NCBI RefSeq assembly: GCF_003949795.1
Contig: NZ_RPRY01000019.1
Coordinates: forward strand, 1-45,393
DNA length: 45,393 nt
Direction of reading: 5' to 3'
From: Streptomyces sp. WAC06614
GTDB taxonomy: Bacteria; Actinomycetota; Actinomycetes; Streptomycetales; Streptomycetaceae
Positions 37,327-45,393 of the stretch are shown here, in pieces. Made by a program: the position numbers and the translations under genes. The notes below the pieces were generated by a model that was not told the DNA's origin, searched no databases, and was given only the letters and a program-made list of their open reading frames with translations. Numbering within the stretch: position 1 is the stretch's first letter; each line of letters starts with the position of its first letter.

Positions 37327-38256
37327 ATGCACCATCGCCACCGCAGTACCCCGTCCGCGAACCGCCGCTCCCCCCGCGCCCGGCGCCGCGCCGAGCGCCG
37401 CCGCCGGATGCGCCGGACCCTGCTGACCGCCGCCGCCTGCGCGGCCGGCGCGGCGGCCGGCCTCGCCGCCCTGCTGGCGCCGCAGGACGCCCCGTCCGCC
37501 GGCTCCGCGGCGGCCCTGCGCCCCGAGCCGCGGAGCACGGCCACGGACACGGCCACGGACACGGAGCAGCGCCCCTCGGCCGCCCCTTCCGCCCAGGCCC
37601 CCGGGGCCCGGGCCCCCGGGTCGCCGTCCCACGATCCGGGCGCCGCGCACACGGCCGGGCCCGGCGCCTCCCGGGCGTCCCGGGGCGAGGTCCCCCGCTC
37701 CGGTCCCGGCACCTTCACCGCCTCCCGGCTCTCGGGCGACAGCCATGGCAGCGGGACGGTGCGGCGCTACCGCGTCGAGGTCGAGGAAGGCTCCGGGGTG
37801 GAGCCCGACCAGGCGGCCCGGGAGGTCGAGGCGATCCTCGCCGACCGGCGCGGCTGGATACGGGACCCGCAGTACGCCTTCCGGCTCACCGGGCAGGGCG
37901 AGGTGGACTTCACCGTCCGGATCGCCACTCCCACCACCACCGACCGGCTCTGCGAGGTCACCACCCCCGAGCTGGTCGGCGAGACCAACTGCCGGGCCGG
38001 CCACGACGTCGTGGTCAACCTCAAGCGCTGGCAGCAGGGTTCGCCCCAGTTCGACGGGCCGGTCGCCGAGTACCGCGCCCTGATCGTCAACCACGAGGTG
38101 GGCCACGAGATCGGCCGCGGCCACGAGACCTGCCCCGGGCCGGGCAAGCCGGCCCCCGCGATGATGCAGCAGCTCAAGGGCCTCCTGGGCTGCCGCTCCA
38201 ACGCCTGGCCGTACGACAGCAGCGGCACCTACCTGTCCGGCCCGGCGGTGCCGTAG
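37327..38256 (+). CDS. DUF3152 membrane-anchored/secreted protein with metzincin-type zinc motif
   Basis: A 309-aa protein. A very basic N-terminus (RRSPRARRRAERRRRMRR) precedes one hydrophobic helix (about 31-51), then a low-complexity Ala/Pro/Thr linker to about 125. The C-terminal domain (about 128-309) matches DUF3152. It contains H256-E257-V-G-H260-E-I-G-R-G-H266, an HExGHxxGxGH zinc motif of the metzincin type, followed by a possible Met-turn at M279-M280. Conserved cysteines (C209, C222, C269, C289) could form two disulfides outside the cell. A metalloprotease function is inferred only from the motif. The start is ATG 37327, after GGCGGAAAC; GTG/ATG starts further upstream would add about 27 unconserved residues. 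Confidence 0.85.
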   Translation: MHHRHRSTPSANRRSPRARRRAERRRRMRRTLLTAAACAAGAAAGLAALLAPQDAPSAGSAAALRPEPRSTATDTATDTEQRPSAAPSAQAPGARAPGSPSHDPGAAHTAGPGASRASRGEVPRSGPGTFTASRLSGDSHGSGTVRRYRVEVEEGSGVEPDQAAREVEAILADRRGWIRDPQYAFRLTGQGEVDFTVRIATPTTTDRLCEVTTPELVGETNCRAGHDVVVNLKRWQQGSPQFDGPVAEYRALIVNHEVGHEIGRGHETCPGPGKPAPAMMQQLKGLLGCRSNAWPYDSSGTYLSGPAVP

Positions 38257-38290
38257 CCGCAGTGACCGCAGGGGCTGCCGTCGGGCGGGG

Positions 38291-38992
38291 TCAGCGGCGG
38301 CGGTGCAGGAGCCGGCCCGCGACCACCGTGGCCACGCAGGTGCCCGCGCCCGCCGCCCGCAGGGCCGGCTCGTCCGGGACCGCGAACACCGCGAAGCGGG
38401 CCGGGGCGCCCGGCACCAGGCCGCCGTGGAAGGGCAGCGGCACGGCCGCGCCGAGGCCGGCCAGCGGATCGAGGGAGACCACCGGGGCGGAGGACCCCGG
38501 AGCCAGGGCCGGGAGAGCCGGGTCCAGGGCCGTCGGGCCCTCAGCCGGGTCCGCGCCCGGGGCACGGGAAGCCGTCGCCGTCGCCGGCAGCAGGGTCAGG
38601 CCCGAGCGGGTCACGGCCTCGGCCGCCCAGCGGTGGCGGAGGGTCCCCGCCACGGCCACCACGCCGTGCGCCAGCAGGCGCTGGACGCCCCGGCGGGCGC
38701 TGCCGCCCCAGCGGGCGGTGTCCTGCGCGGTGGGCGCCGGGAGCGGATCCTCCGCCTCCCGGGGGTCCGGGTGGTAGGTCTCCTCCAGGAGTTCCACCCC
38801 GCGGGCGTGCACCAGTCCCGGGGCCAGCAGGCCCGGCCAGCGCCGTACCCGGGCCCCCGGCCAGGCCGCGGCCAGGTCCTCGGAGCGGCCGACCGCCTCG
38901 ACGACCGCGCCCCGCACCAGGACCGCCCCGCCGGGCACCGGGTCCCCCGCGGGCCCCGGCAGGGCCAGGTCGGCGGTGTGCAGCGTCAGCAT
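38291..38992 (-). CDS. Imidazolonepropionase-like amidohydrolase fragment protein (probably non-catalytic)
   Basis: A 233-aa protein that looks like the two halves of the amidohydrolase beta-sandwich domain with most of the TIM barrel missing. The N-terminus (LTLHTADLALPGPAG, then GAVLVRGAVVEAVG) and the C-terminal GGLVPGAPARFAVFAVPD are the sandwich strands. Where active members have PGLVNxHxH, this one reads APGLVHARGVE, so the metal-binding HxH is lost. About 110 residues of Ala/Arg-rich sequence replace the barrel. The start is ATG 38992, 8 nt after the mqnC stop, so it is co-transcribed with mqnC. I know it as an 'imidazolonepropionase-like domain' family in Streptomyces; its role is unknown, possibly linked to menaquinone synthesis. 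Confidence 0.7.
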   Translation of the reverse strand: MLTLHTADLALPGPAGDPVPGGAVLVRGAVVEAVGRSEDLAAAWPGARVRRWPGLLAPGLVHARGVELLEETYHPDPREAEDPLPAPTAQDTARWGGSARRGVQRLLAHGVVAVAGTLRHRWAAEAVTRSGLTLLPATATASRAPGADPAEGPTALDPALPALAPGSSAPVVSLDPLAGLGAAVPLPFHGGLVPGAPARFAVFAVPDEPALRAAGAGTCVATVVAGRLLHRRR

Positions 38993-39000
38993 CCCGGGCC

Positions 39001-40200
39001 TCAGGTGGCCGAGAGCAGCTTCAGCTCCGGGTGGGCGGTGCCGCCCTCGATCGCCGTCGAGGAGATGTGCGAGGCCACGCGGTCGTCGACCGGGTCGTTC
39101 GCCGGGTCGTCGTGCACGAGCAGGTGCTCGTACGTGGTCGCGCGCTGCGCCGGCACCCGGCCCGCCTTGCGGATCAGGTCGATGAGCTCCATGCGGTTGG
39201 AGCGGTGCTTGGCGCCCGCCGAGGAGACCACGTTCTCCTCCAGCATCACCGAACCGAGGTCGTCGGCGCCGTAGTGCAGCGAGAGCTGACCGGCCTCCTT
39301 GCCGACCGTCAGCCAGGAGCCCTGGATGTGCGCCACGTTGTCCAGGAACAGCCGCGCGATCGCGATCATCCGCAGGTACTCGAAGACCGTCGCCTGGGTC
39401 CGGCCCTTGAGGTGGTTGTTCTCCGGCTGGTACGTGTACGGGATGAAGGCCCGGAAGCCCCCGGTCCGGTCCTGCACGTCGCGGATCATCCGCATGTGCT
39501 CGATCCGCTCGGCGTTGGTCTCGCCGGTGCCCATCAGCATGGTGGAGGTGGACTCCACGCCGAGGTTGTGCGCGAGCTCCATGATCTCCAGCCAGCGCTC
39601 GCCCGACTCCTTCAGCGGCGCGATGGCCTTGCGCGGCCGCTCCGGCAGCAGCTCGGCGCCCGCGCCCGCGAACGAGTCCAGGCCGGCGGCGTGGATCCGG
39701 CGGATCGCCTCCTCCGCCGTGACTCCGGAGATGCGGGCCATGTGCTCGACCTCGGAGGCGCCGAGGGAGTGGATGACGAGCTGCGGGAAGGCCTGCTTGA
39801 TCGCGGCGAAGTGCTTCTCGTAGTACTCCACGCCGTAGTCCGGGTGGTGGCCGCCCTGGAACATGATCTGGGTGCCGCCCAGCTCGACCGTCTCCGCGCA
39901 GCGGCGCAGGATGTCGTCGAGGTCGCGGCTCCAGCCCTTCTTGGTGTCCTTGGGGGCCGCGTAGAAGGCGCAGAACTTGCACGCCGTGACGCACACGTTG
40001 GTGTAGTTGATGTTGCGCTCGATGATGTACGTCGCGATGTGCTCGGTCCCCGCGTAGCGGCGCCGGCGCACGGCGTCCGCGGCGGAGCCGAGGGCGTGCA
40101 GGGGCGCGTGGCGGTAGAGGTCGAGCGCCTCCTCCGGCGTGATCCGGCCCCCTTCGGCGGCACGGTCGAGGACAGACTGGAGAGCGGCCTGGTCGGTCAC
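39001..40200 (-). CDS. mqnC: Cyclic dehypoxanthinyl futalosine synthase (radical SAM)
   Basis: Radical-SAM enzyme of the futalosine pathway, cyclising dehypoxanthine futalosine to its cyclic form on the way to menaquinone. The 399-aa protein has the [4Fe-4S] motif C70-x3-C74-x2-C77 in NVCVTACKFCAFY and downstream family segments GGTQIMFQGGHHPDYGVEYY and MGTGETNAERIEHM. GTG 40200 is preferred because GAAAGGTGA lies upstream; a TTG at 40230 would add ten residues. The related MqnE and CofG/H enzymes differ in length and in the HHPD segment. A TAGGCT -10-like hexamer lies on the minus strand at 40266-40261, so it may have its own promoter after the kinase gene. The downstream partner is the amidohydrolase-like gene. 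Confidence 0.93.
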   Translation of the reverse strand: MTDQAALQSVLDRAAEGGRITPEEALDLYRHAPLHALGSAADAVRRRRYAGTEHIATYIIERNINYTNVCVTACKFCAFYAAPKDTKKGWSRDLDDILRRCAETVELGGTQIMFQGGHHPDYGVEYYEKHFAAIKQAFPQLVIHSLGASEVEHMARISGVTAEEAIRRIHAAGLDSFAGAGAELLPERPRKAIAPLKESGERWLEIMELAHNLGVESTSTMLMGTGETNAERIEHMRMIRDVQDRTGGFRAFIPYTYQPENNHLKGRTQATVFEYLRMIAIARLFLDNVAHIQGSWLTVGKEAGQLSLHYGADDLGSVMLEENVVSSAGAKHRSNRMELIDLIRKAGRVPAQRATTYEHLLVHDDPANDPVDDRVASHISSTAIEGGTAHPELKLLSAT

Positions 40201-40287
40201 CGGTGCGTCACCTTTCGGCGGGGTCGACAAACTTCACGTGTCAAGGGCTACGACCTCGACAGCCTACGCCAGGGCACCCCGCCGCCT

Positions 40288-40319
40288 CGTTCCAGGGGCT
40301 TGTCCCGTTTCAGGGGCTT
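40288..40319. repeat. Tandem 14-bp repeat across the kinase stop codon
   Basis: CGTTCCAGGGGCTT (40288-40301) and CGTTTCAGGGGCTT (40306-40319) differ at one base and have an 18-bp period. The kinase stop (complement of 40310-40312) lies in the second copy. Confidence 0.7.
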
Positions 40320-42202
40320 CGCGTCAGGTCGCCCTCCGGGTTGCCCGCCGCCCGGTCGCCCGACTTGTAGTGCAGGCTGCCGCCCTCGTTGAGGGTGAAG
40401 CGCTCGTCGGCGGAGCCGTCCGCGCAGATGCCGGGGTGCGGGTTGGTGTTGCCGGTCGAGTCCAGGACCACCGAACGGTCCGTGGCGGAGCTGAGCTTCC
40501 ACTGGCCGCTGCAGTCGTAGGTGGTCCCGAAGAGATCCAGGAGCGCCTTGTCCCGGCCGACCGCCTCGCCCTTGCGGCCCGCCTTGATGGTGATCTCGAA
40601 CTTCGTGGGGACCCCGAGGTTCGTCGTCACCGTGCCCTTCCAGGTGCCGATCAGGGCCTGCGGGACCGTGTCCTGCGCGGGGGCCGACGCCGACGGGGCC
40701 GGCGAGCCCTGTCCCGAGGCCGACGGCGGCGCGGGCGACGAGGCCGTCACCGGCGGCCGGGCCGCGGCGTCGCCGCCGCTGTGGTCCTTCTCGCCCGTGC
40801 CCGGCAGCACGCCCGCCCGCCACAGCCCGCCGAGGACCAGGGCGAAGGCCGCCGCCCCCGCCACGACCAGCGTGCAGCTGAAGCGGCGCCCCGCGGCGGT
40901 CATCGTCACCTGGCGGCCGCCGCCGGTGCCCCCGCCGGAGCCGCCGCCCGGGCCGGCGTCGGCCGGGGTGCCCGTCCGCTGGCCGGGGACCTGGCCGGCC
41001 GCCCGGCCACCGGTCTCGGTCGGTGCCCCGTACGGGCCCGCCGCCACCGGTACGGCGCCGGCCGGGCCGCCGTAGGAGGGGTCCGGCGCGCCGAAGCCGC
41101 CGGAGCCGGAGCCGGAGCCGCCGGGGCCGGAGCCGTACGAGCCGGAGCCGTACGAGCCCGGGCCGGGGCCCGGGCCGTAGGGGCCGGAGGCGTACCCGCC
41201 CGAGCCGTACCCGCCCGAGGACGCGGTCGGGCTGTACGGGGCCGAGGACGCGGACGCGCCCGCTCCGCCGCCGCCCGGCCCGGCGTCCTCCGCGTCCAGG
41301 TCCAGCAGCCGTACGGCCGCCCGCGAGGCCTCCTCCACCAGCGGGGCCGGCAGCCAGCCCGGCGCGCCCAGGGCGTCCCCGAGCCGCTGCGCCACGTCCT
41401 GCGGCGCCGGCCGGTCCGCCGCCGCCTTGGCCAGGCATTCCGCGACCAGCGGCACCAGGGGGGCCGGGACGTCCGTCAGGTCCGGTTCCTCGTGCACGAC
41501 CTTGTACAGCAGCGTCGCCGAGTTGTCGCCGGAGAACGGCGGGCGGCCGGTCGCCGCGAAGGCCAGGACCGCGCCCAGGGAGAACACGTCCGAGGCGCCC
41601 GTGACGCCCTTGCCGAGGATCTGCTCGGGCGACATGTAGCCCGGCGAGCCGATGGAGACCCCGGTCGAGGTCAGCGAGGCCGTGCCGTCCGTGGCCCGGG
41701 CGATGCCGAAGTCGATCAGCCGGGGCCCGCCCGCGTCTCCCCCGGCCCCGCCGGCCCCGCCGAGGGTGAGCAGCACGTTGGAGGGCTTGACGTCCCGGTG
41801 CACCAGCCCCAGGCCGTGCACGGCCACCAGGGCCCGCGCCAGCCCCGCGCCGATGGCCCGGACGGTCGGCTCGGGCAGCGGTCCGTAGGAGGCGACCGCA
41901 CGGTCCAGGGAGGGCCCGGCGACGTAGCCGGTGGCCACCCACGGCACCTCCGCGTCCGGGTCGGCGTCCAGGACCGGCGCGGTCCACTCGCCGCCCACCC
42001 GGCGGGCCGCGTCCACCTCGCGGCGGAACCGGATCCGGAATTCGGCGTCGGTCGCGAAGTGCGGGTGGACGATCTTGACCGCGACCGTCCGGCCGCCCGC
42101 GCTGCGCCCCAGGTAGACCCGGCCCATCCCGCCGGCGCCGAGCCGGCCCAGCAGTCGGTACGGGCCGATCGCGCGCGGCTCCCCGGCCTCCAGCGGCTGC
42201 AT
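40310..42202 (-). CDS. Membrane serine/threonine protein kinase with extracellular domain
   Basis: A 630-aa eukaryotic-type kinase. The N-terminal kinase domain (about 10-275) has the Gly loop LGAGGMGRVY, catalytic K43, HRDVKPSN (D137), DFG (164-166) and the activation segment ending SPGYMSPEQ, so it should be active. A Gly-rich insert (GGAGGAGGDAGG) separates the catalytic loop from DFG. A Gly/Ser/Tyr/Pro linker (about 310-440) follows, then one transmembrane helix (about 442-464, TLVVAGAAAFALVLGGLW). The outer domain of about 115 aa (from ALIGTWKGTVTTNLG) contains two Cys and is not PASTA; the fold resembles a small lipocalin-like beta barrel (tentative). The start is ATG 42202 with AGGGGGAA upstream. 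Its position between mqnC and mqnA is suggestive only. Confidence 0.9.
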   Translation of the reverse strand: MQPLEAGEPRAIGPYRLLGRLGAGGMGRVYLGRSAGGRTVAVKIVHPHFATDAEFRIRFRREVDAARRVGGEWTAPVLDADPDAEVPWVATGYVAGPSLDRAVASYGPLPEPTVRAIGAGLARALVAVHGLGLVHRDVKPSNVLLTLGGAGGAGGDAGGPRLIDFGIARATDGTASLTSTGVSIGSPGYMSPEQILGKGVTGASDVFSLGAVLAFAATGRPPFSGDNSATLLYKVVHEEPDLTDVPAPLVPLVAECLAKAAADRPAPQDVAQRLGDALGAPGWLPAPLVEEASRAAVRLLDLDAEDAGPGGGGAGASASSAPYSPTASSGGYGSGGYASGPYGPGPGPGSYGSGSYGSGPGGSGSGSGGFGAPDPSYGGPAGAVPVAAGPYGAPTETGGRAAGQVPGQRTGTPADAGPGGGSGGGTGGGRQVTMTAAGRRFSCTLVVAGAAAFALVLGGLWRAGVLPGTGEKDHSGGDAAARPPVTASSPAPPSASGQGSPAPSASAPAQDTVPQALIGTWKGTVTTNLGVPTKFEITIKAGRKGEAVGRDKALLDLFGTTYDCSGQWKLSSATDRSVVLDSTGNTNPHPGICADGSADERFTLNEGGSLHYKSGDRAAGNPEGDLTRSP

Positions 42203-42358
42203 GGTTCCCCCTGTACGAGCTCTGCGAGCAGTCCTACGACCCCTTGTCTGCACACCGGACGACGGCCGCGTGACCGGTACGTGGCGGATGCACGACGACA
42301 CGCACCCTAGTGCCACCCCGCTGCGCGCCGCGGCGTGTTGCATGGCACGGTGGCCCTC

Positions 42359-43393
42359 ATGAGACCCAAGACCGCTCCGGCGGCCATGGCAGCTGTCCTG
42401 CTCACGGCCCTGATATCCACCCTCGTCACCGGCTGCTCCGGCAAGGGCGACAAGGTCAGCTACGACACCCCCGCGGCCCGCCCCAAGGGTGCCTCGGTCA
42501 AGCAGCCGACCGAGGCGGAGCGCAAGGCCCGGGAGCTGACGCAGCTCCCCACCGGGCCGCAGGCGCAGTGGGCCAAGGAGACGGACGTCGACGGGGGCAC
42601 GACCATCAGCGTGACCACCCTCGTGGGCCGGAAGTCGGGCTTCACCGGTCAGGTCTGGGTCTGGGTCCCCCGGCAGTACTTCGATCCGAAGTACAGCCAG
42701 AGCGGCTTCCCCGTGATGATCTCGCTGCCGGGCGGCAAGGGCTTCCCCAAGCCGTACTGGACGGAAACGGGTCTCGGCCTGCAGACGGGTATCCACAAGT
42801 GGTCCCACGAGGGCAGGAGCCAGCCCTTCATCGTGGTGATGCCGGTGCTGAACCCGAGCAAGGTCTACTACCAGGACGGCAGTGACATCCCCGAGCAGGC
42901 GAAGATGGGCACGTGGCTGTCGGAGGACGTGCCGCAACTCGTCAAGGAGAATTTCCGCACCTTCAAGTCCCGTGACGGATGGGGGTGGATGGGCTCCTCG
43001 TCGGGTGGTTTCGCCGCGCTGAAGTTCGTCCTGCAGAAGCCCGACCAATTCAAGGCCGTGATCGCCTCGGGCCCCGACACCCGGCCCGACTCCCCCCTGT
43101 GGAAGCACTACGAGGAGGAGAAGGCGGCGAACAATCCGGAGAAGCTCGCCGCGGCACTGATCGAGAAGGGCGGGCCGGAGGTGTATCTGGCCTTCCAGGT
43201 GGGCACACTGGAGCCCACGGTTATGCCGAATATCAAGAATTTCATCAAGAATTACGGCCGGGGCCCGATCAAGACCAACCTTCAGGTGATCAAGGACGGC
43301 CAGCACGACGCCAAGAGCTACATCCGGGGCATGGGCGAGGGCACCATGGAGTGGTACAGCCAGTGGTTCCAGGCGCCCATCGCCACCCCGTAG
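42359..43393 (+). CDS. Lipoprotein of the esterase D / mycolyltransferase-like alpha/beta hydrolase family
   Basis: An exported 344-aa lipoprotein. The signal peptide ends in the lipobox LVTGC (lipidated Cys at about position 25). The mature part has the antigen-85/esterase D fold: VWVWVPRQYFDPKY, GFPVMISLPGG, PFIVVMPV, EDVPQLVKENFRT, the nucleophile in GWMGSSSGGFAAL and the catalytic His in GQHDAKSY. The acid residue is not certain. The substrate is unknown; streptomycetes do not make mycolates, so a carbohydrate- or lipid-ester substrate is more likely. ATG 42359 is preferred over TTG 42335 because it gives a normal signal peptide. The last third has many A/T-ending codons (AAT, TAT, GTT), unlike neighbouring genes. 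Divergent from the kinase gene. Confidence 0.85.
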   Translation: MRPKTAPAAMAAVLLTALISTLVTGCSGKGDKVSYDTPAARPKGASVKQPTEAERKARELTQLPTGPQAQWAKETDVDGGTTISVTTLVGRKSGFTGQVWVWVPRQYFDPKYSQSGFPVMISLPGGKGFPKPYWTETGLGLQTGIHKWSHEGRSQPFIVVMPVLNPSKVYYQDGSDIPEQAKMGTWLSEDVPQLVKENFRTFKSRDGWGWMGSSSGGFAALKFVLQKPDQFKAVIASGPDTRPDSPLWKHYEEEKAANNPEKLAAALIEKGGPEVYLAFQVGTLEPTVMPNIKNFIKNYGRGPIKTNLQVIKDGQHDAKSYIRGMGEGTMEWYSQWFQAPIATP

Positions 43394-43409
43394 GGGCCGG
43401 TCCGGCCCC
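43393..43409. terminator. Short bidirectional terminator between the esterase gene and mqnA
   Basis: GGGGCC and GGCCCC form a 6-bp stem with a GGTCC loop, starting at the last base of the esterase stop codon. It is the only structure in the 21-bp gap between these convergent genes. Confidence 0.5.
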
Positions 43410-43414
43410 CGCCC

Positions 43415-44296
<882 letters not shown>

Positions 44297-44386
44297 CTAG
44301 ACCCCGGCCGGCGTCAGCATCCGCGCGGGTCTCAAACGTCCGGGTGACGTGATCTTTCCCTCTGGTCTCGTACGGACCCCGCGTGC

Positions 44387-44392
44387 TACGCT
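44387..44392 (+). promoter_or_regulatory. Candidate -10 hexamer of the cold-shock gene
   Basis: TACGCT lies 130 nt before the start codon, in a GC-rich-to-AT-rich transition. No good -35 element is seen 16-19 nt upstream. If used, it gives a leader of about 125 nt, as expected for cold-shock genes. Confidence 0.35.
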
Positions 44393-44429
44393 CGAAGCAA
44401 GTTGCAGTTTGGTTTCCCTTGCAGTACGG

Positions 44430-44459
44430 AGCCTGCGGAGCTTGTGACCGCGGGCTTTT
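44430..44459 (+). promoter_or_regulatory. Terminator-like hairpin with T-run in the cold-shock gene leader
   Basis: GCCTGCGG (44431-44438) pairs with CCGCGGGC (44448-44455), one pair being G-U, around a 9-nt loop. The flanking A-T pair extends it, and TTTT follows at 44456-44459. It lies inside the presumed 5' leader, 64 nt before the start codon, where an ordinary terminator is not expected; attenuation or a temperature-sensitive fold is possible. Confidence 0.5.
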
Positions 44460-44522
44460 GTAGTTTTCAGACTTCTTAGCAGGTTCTGGAGCAGGGCGAC
44501 CCTTTGGCCCATAGGAGGGCTC

Positions 44523-44726
44523 ATGGCTACCGGAACCGTGAAGTGGTTCAACGCTGAAAAGGGCTTCGGCTTCATCGCCCAGGACGGCGGCGGCCCGGAT
44601 GTCTTCGTCCACTACTCCGCGATCAACGCGTCTGGCTTCCGCTCCCTCGAGGAGAACCAGGCCGTCACCTTCGACGTCACCCAGGGCCCGAAGGGCCCGC
44701 AGGCCGAGAACGTCGTCGTGGGTTGA
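44523..44726 (+). CDS. CspA-family cold-shock protein
   Basis: A 67-aa single OB-fold nucleic-acid-binding protein, acting as RNA chaperone and antiterminator. RNP1 is KGFGFI and RNP2 is VFVHYSAI, both intact; the N-terminus [19 protein letters not shown] is typical of the streptomycete SC/Csp 7-kDa family. The start is ATG 44523 with AGGAGG at 44513-44518. A long leader and a strong intrinsic terminator indicate a highly expressed single gene. Several paralogues exist in streptomycetes, so I give no numbered name. Confidence 0.96.
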   Translation: MATGTVKWFNAEKGFGFIAQDGGGPDVFVHYSAINASGFRSLEENQAVTFDVTQGPKGPQAENVVVG

Positions 44727-44748
44727 TCTTCTGATCCAGCAGTACCCA

Positions 44749-44784
44749 AGGAGCCCCGCCTTCCGGCGGGGCTCCTGCCCTTTT
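44749..44784 (+). terminator. Intrinsic terminator of the cold-shock gene
   Basis: AGGAGCCCCGCC and GGCGGGGCTCCT form a 12-bp stem (44749-44760, 44765-44776) with a TTCC tetraloop, followed by GCCC and TTTT at 44781-44784. It is one of the few terminators here with a T-run. Confidence 0.9.
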
Positions 44785-44785
44785 C

Positions 44786-44822
44786 CGGGCCTTTCCGGCC
44801 CGTGCCCGGGCCTTCCAGGCCC
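44786..44822 (-). terminator. Two small hairpins beyond the minus-strand gene at the right edge
   Basis: CGGGCC/GGCCCG (44786-44802) and GGGCCT/AGGCCC (44808-44822) are adjacent 6-bp stems, just after the stop at 44827 read on the minus strand. Confidence 0.6.
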
Positions 44823-44826
44823 TTGA

Positions 44827-45393
44827 TCAGGCCTTGCGGGACGGGGTCGCGGCCACGGTCGCGGTCGGCTTCGGGGACTCCTTCGGGGTCTCCTTCGGCG
44901 GGTCCGTCGGGGCCGGCGTGGGCGCCGGGGCCTTGGTGACCGTGAGGTCGAAGATCTTCTCCAGGCCGTCCTTGGTCCGCAGCCGCAGGTGGTACGTGCC
45001 CGGCTCGGCCGTGGCCGAGGTGAACAGCTCCGGCAGGGTGACCAGGCCGTTCTTGTCCGTCGCGGGCAGCTCCAGGCTGCGCAGCTCCTTGCCGTCCTTG
45101 TCCTTGAAGAACGGCCCGGCCTCGGCGACGACCCACTTGTCCGTCGCCCGGTCCTTCACGACCGTCTCGGCGGTCAGCACCGTGCCCGCGACCGGCTTGC
45201 CCTTGGCCAGGGTCTTCAGCTCCACCCCGGTGAAGCTGCTGCCCGCGACGGTCTCCAGCACCTTGTCACTCGTACGGGCGACCTCGTCAGCGACCGGCAC
45301 CGGCTTGGGTGCCACCGTTCCGGTGAACTGGACCGTGAAGGACCGGCCGCCGCCGTAGGACGTGGCGCGCAGGGTGAAGCCGCCCGCCGTCGG
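44827..45393 (-). CDS. C-terminal part of an exported protein of unknown function (runs off the window)
   Basis: The frame is open to the right edge, so only the last 188 residues are seen; the start lies outside. A GTG at 45315 could serve as a start but coding similarity of composition continues through it (GRSFTVQFTGTVAPKP). The visible part is beta-rich, with TVVKDRATDKWVVAEAGPFF and AEPGTYHLRLRTKDGLEKIF resembling an Ig-like or Cna-type extracellular module. The C-terminus is a Pro/Thr/Lys-rich tail (TPAPTDPPKETPKESPKP) ending SRKA, without a membrane anchor. Export is inferred from this composition. No function can be assigned. Confidence 0.7.
   Translation of the reverse strand, partial: PTAGGFTLRATSYGGGRSFTVQFTGTVAPKPVPVADEVARTSDKVLETVAGSSFTGVELKTLAKGKPVAGTVLTAETVVKDRATDKWVVAEAGPFFKDKDGKELRSLELPATDKNGLVTLPELFTSATAEPGTYHLRLRTKDGLEKIFDLTVTKAPAPTPAPTDPPKETPKESPKPTATVAATPSRKA

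Overview
The window is chromosomal DNA from a high-GC actinomycete, almost certainly Streptomyces or a close relative. The evidence is strong G/C bias at third codon positions, frequent GTG (and one likely TTG) starts, AGGAGG-type ribosome binding sites, long GC-rich terminator stems, and actinobacterial families: DUF3152, fused KorA, a menaquinone side-chain reductase, the futalosine menaquinone pathway and a PASTA-less Ser/Thr kinase. I see no tRNA, rRNA, CRISPR array, insertion sequence, integrase or phage gene. Most of the window is conserved core genome.

Layout. 1-4.2 kb: remnant of a sensor kinase, its NarL-type response regulator, then korA-korB (2-oxoglutarate:ferredoxin oxidoreductase). 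4.2-7.4 kb: RarD-type permease, secreted M28 aminopeptidase with a P-domain, and a small ribbon-helix-helix / Doc-like toxin-antitoxin pair. 7.4-15.3 kb: LolA/RseB-like exported protein, long-chain polyprenyl synthase, CocE/NonD hydrolase, HAD phosphatase, fumarylacetoacetase and an exported protein of unknown function. 15.3-31.2 kb: a complete 14-gene nuoA-N operon on the minus strand, its cistrons overlapping by 1-4 nt or lying within 15 nt of each other. 31.2-32.0 kb: the only large non-coding stretch (782 bp), with a Rex-like operator before nuoA and Crp-like sites facing a secreted NLP/P60 hydrolase. 32.0-38.3 kb: NLP/P60 hydrolase, small membrane protein, geranylgeranyl-reductase-family enzyme, GNAT acetyltransferase, glutaminase, MenG methyltransferase and a DUF3152 metzincin-like protein. 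38.3-45.4 kb: an amidohydrolase-like protein without a catalytic core, mqnC, a membrane Ser/Thr kinase, a lipoprotein esterase, mqnA, a cold-shock protein with a structured leader, and the C-terminal part of an exported protein.

How it fits together. The theme is low-potential electron transfer and its lipoquinone. KorAB makes reduced ferredoxin from 2-oxoglutarate. NuoA-N oxidises NADH and reduces menaquinone. MqnA and MqnC are two steps of the futalosine route to the naphthoquinone ring, the polyprenyl synthase probably makes the side chain, MenG methylates the ring, and the reductase probably saturates part of the side chain. The Rex-like operator would couple nuo expression to the NADH/NAD+ ratio.

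The parts most worth a second look are accessory details rather than one clear new system: the decapitated kinase fused in frame to a response regulator, the Doc-like toxin without a recognisable Fic motif, the catalytically empty amidohydrolase-like protein beside mqnC, the 782-bp divergent regulatory region, and the terminator-like hairpin in the cold-shock leader. Function assignments rest on motif recognition by eye; no database search was possible.
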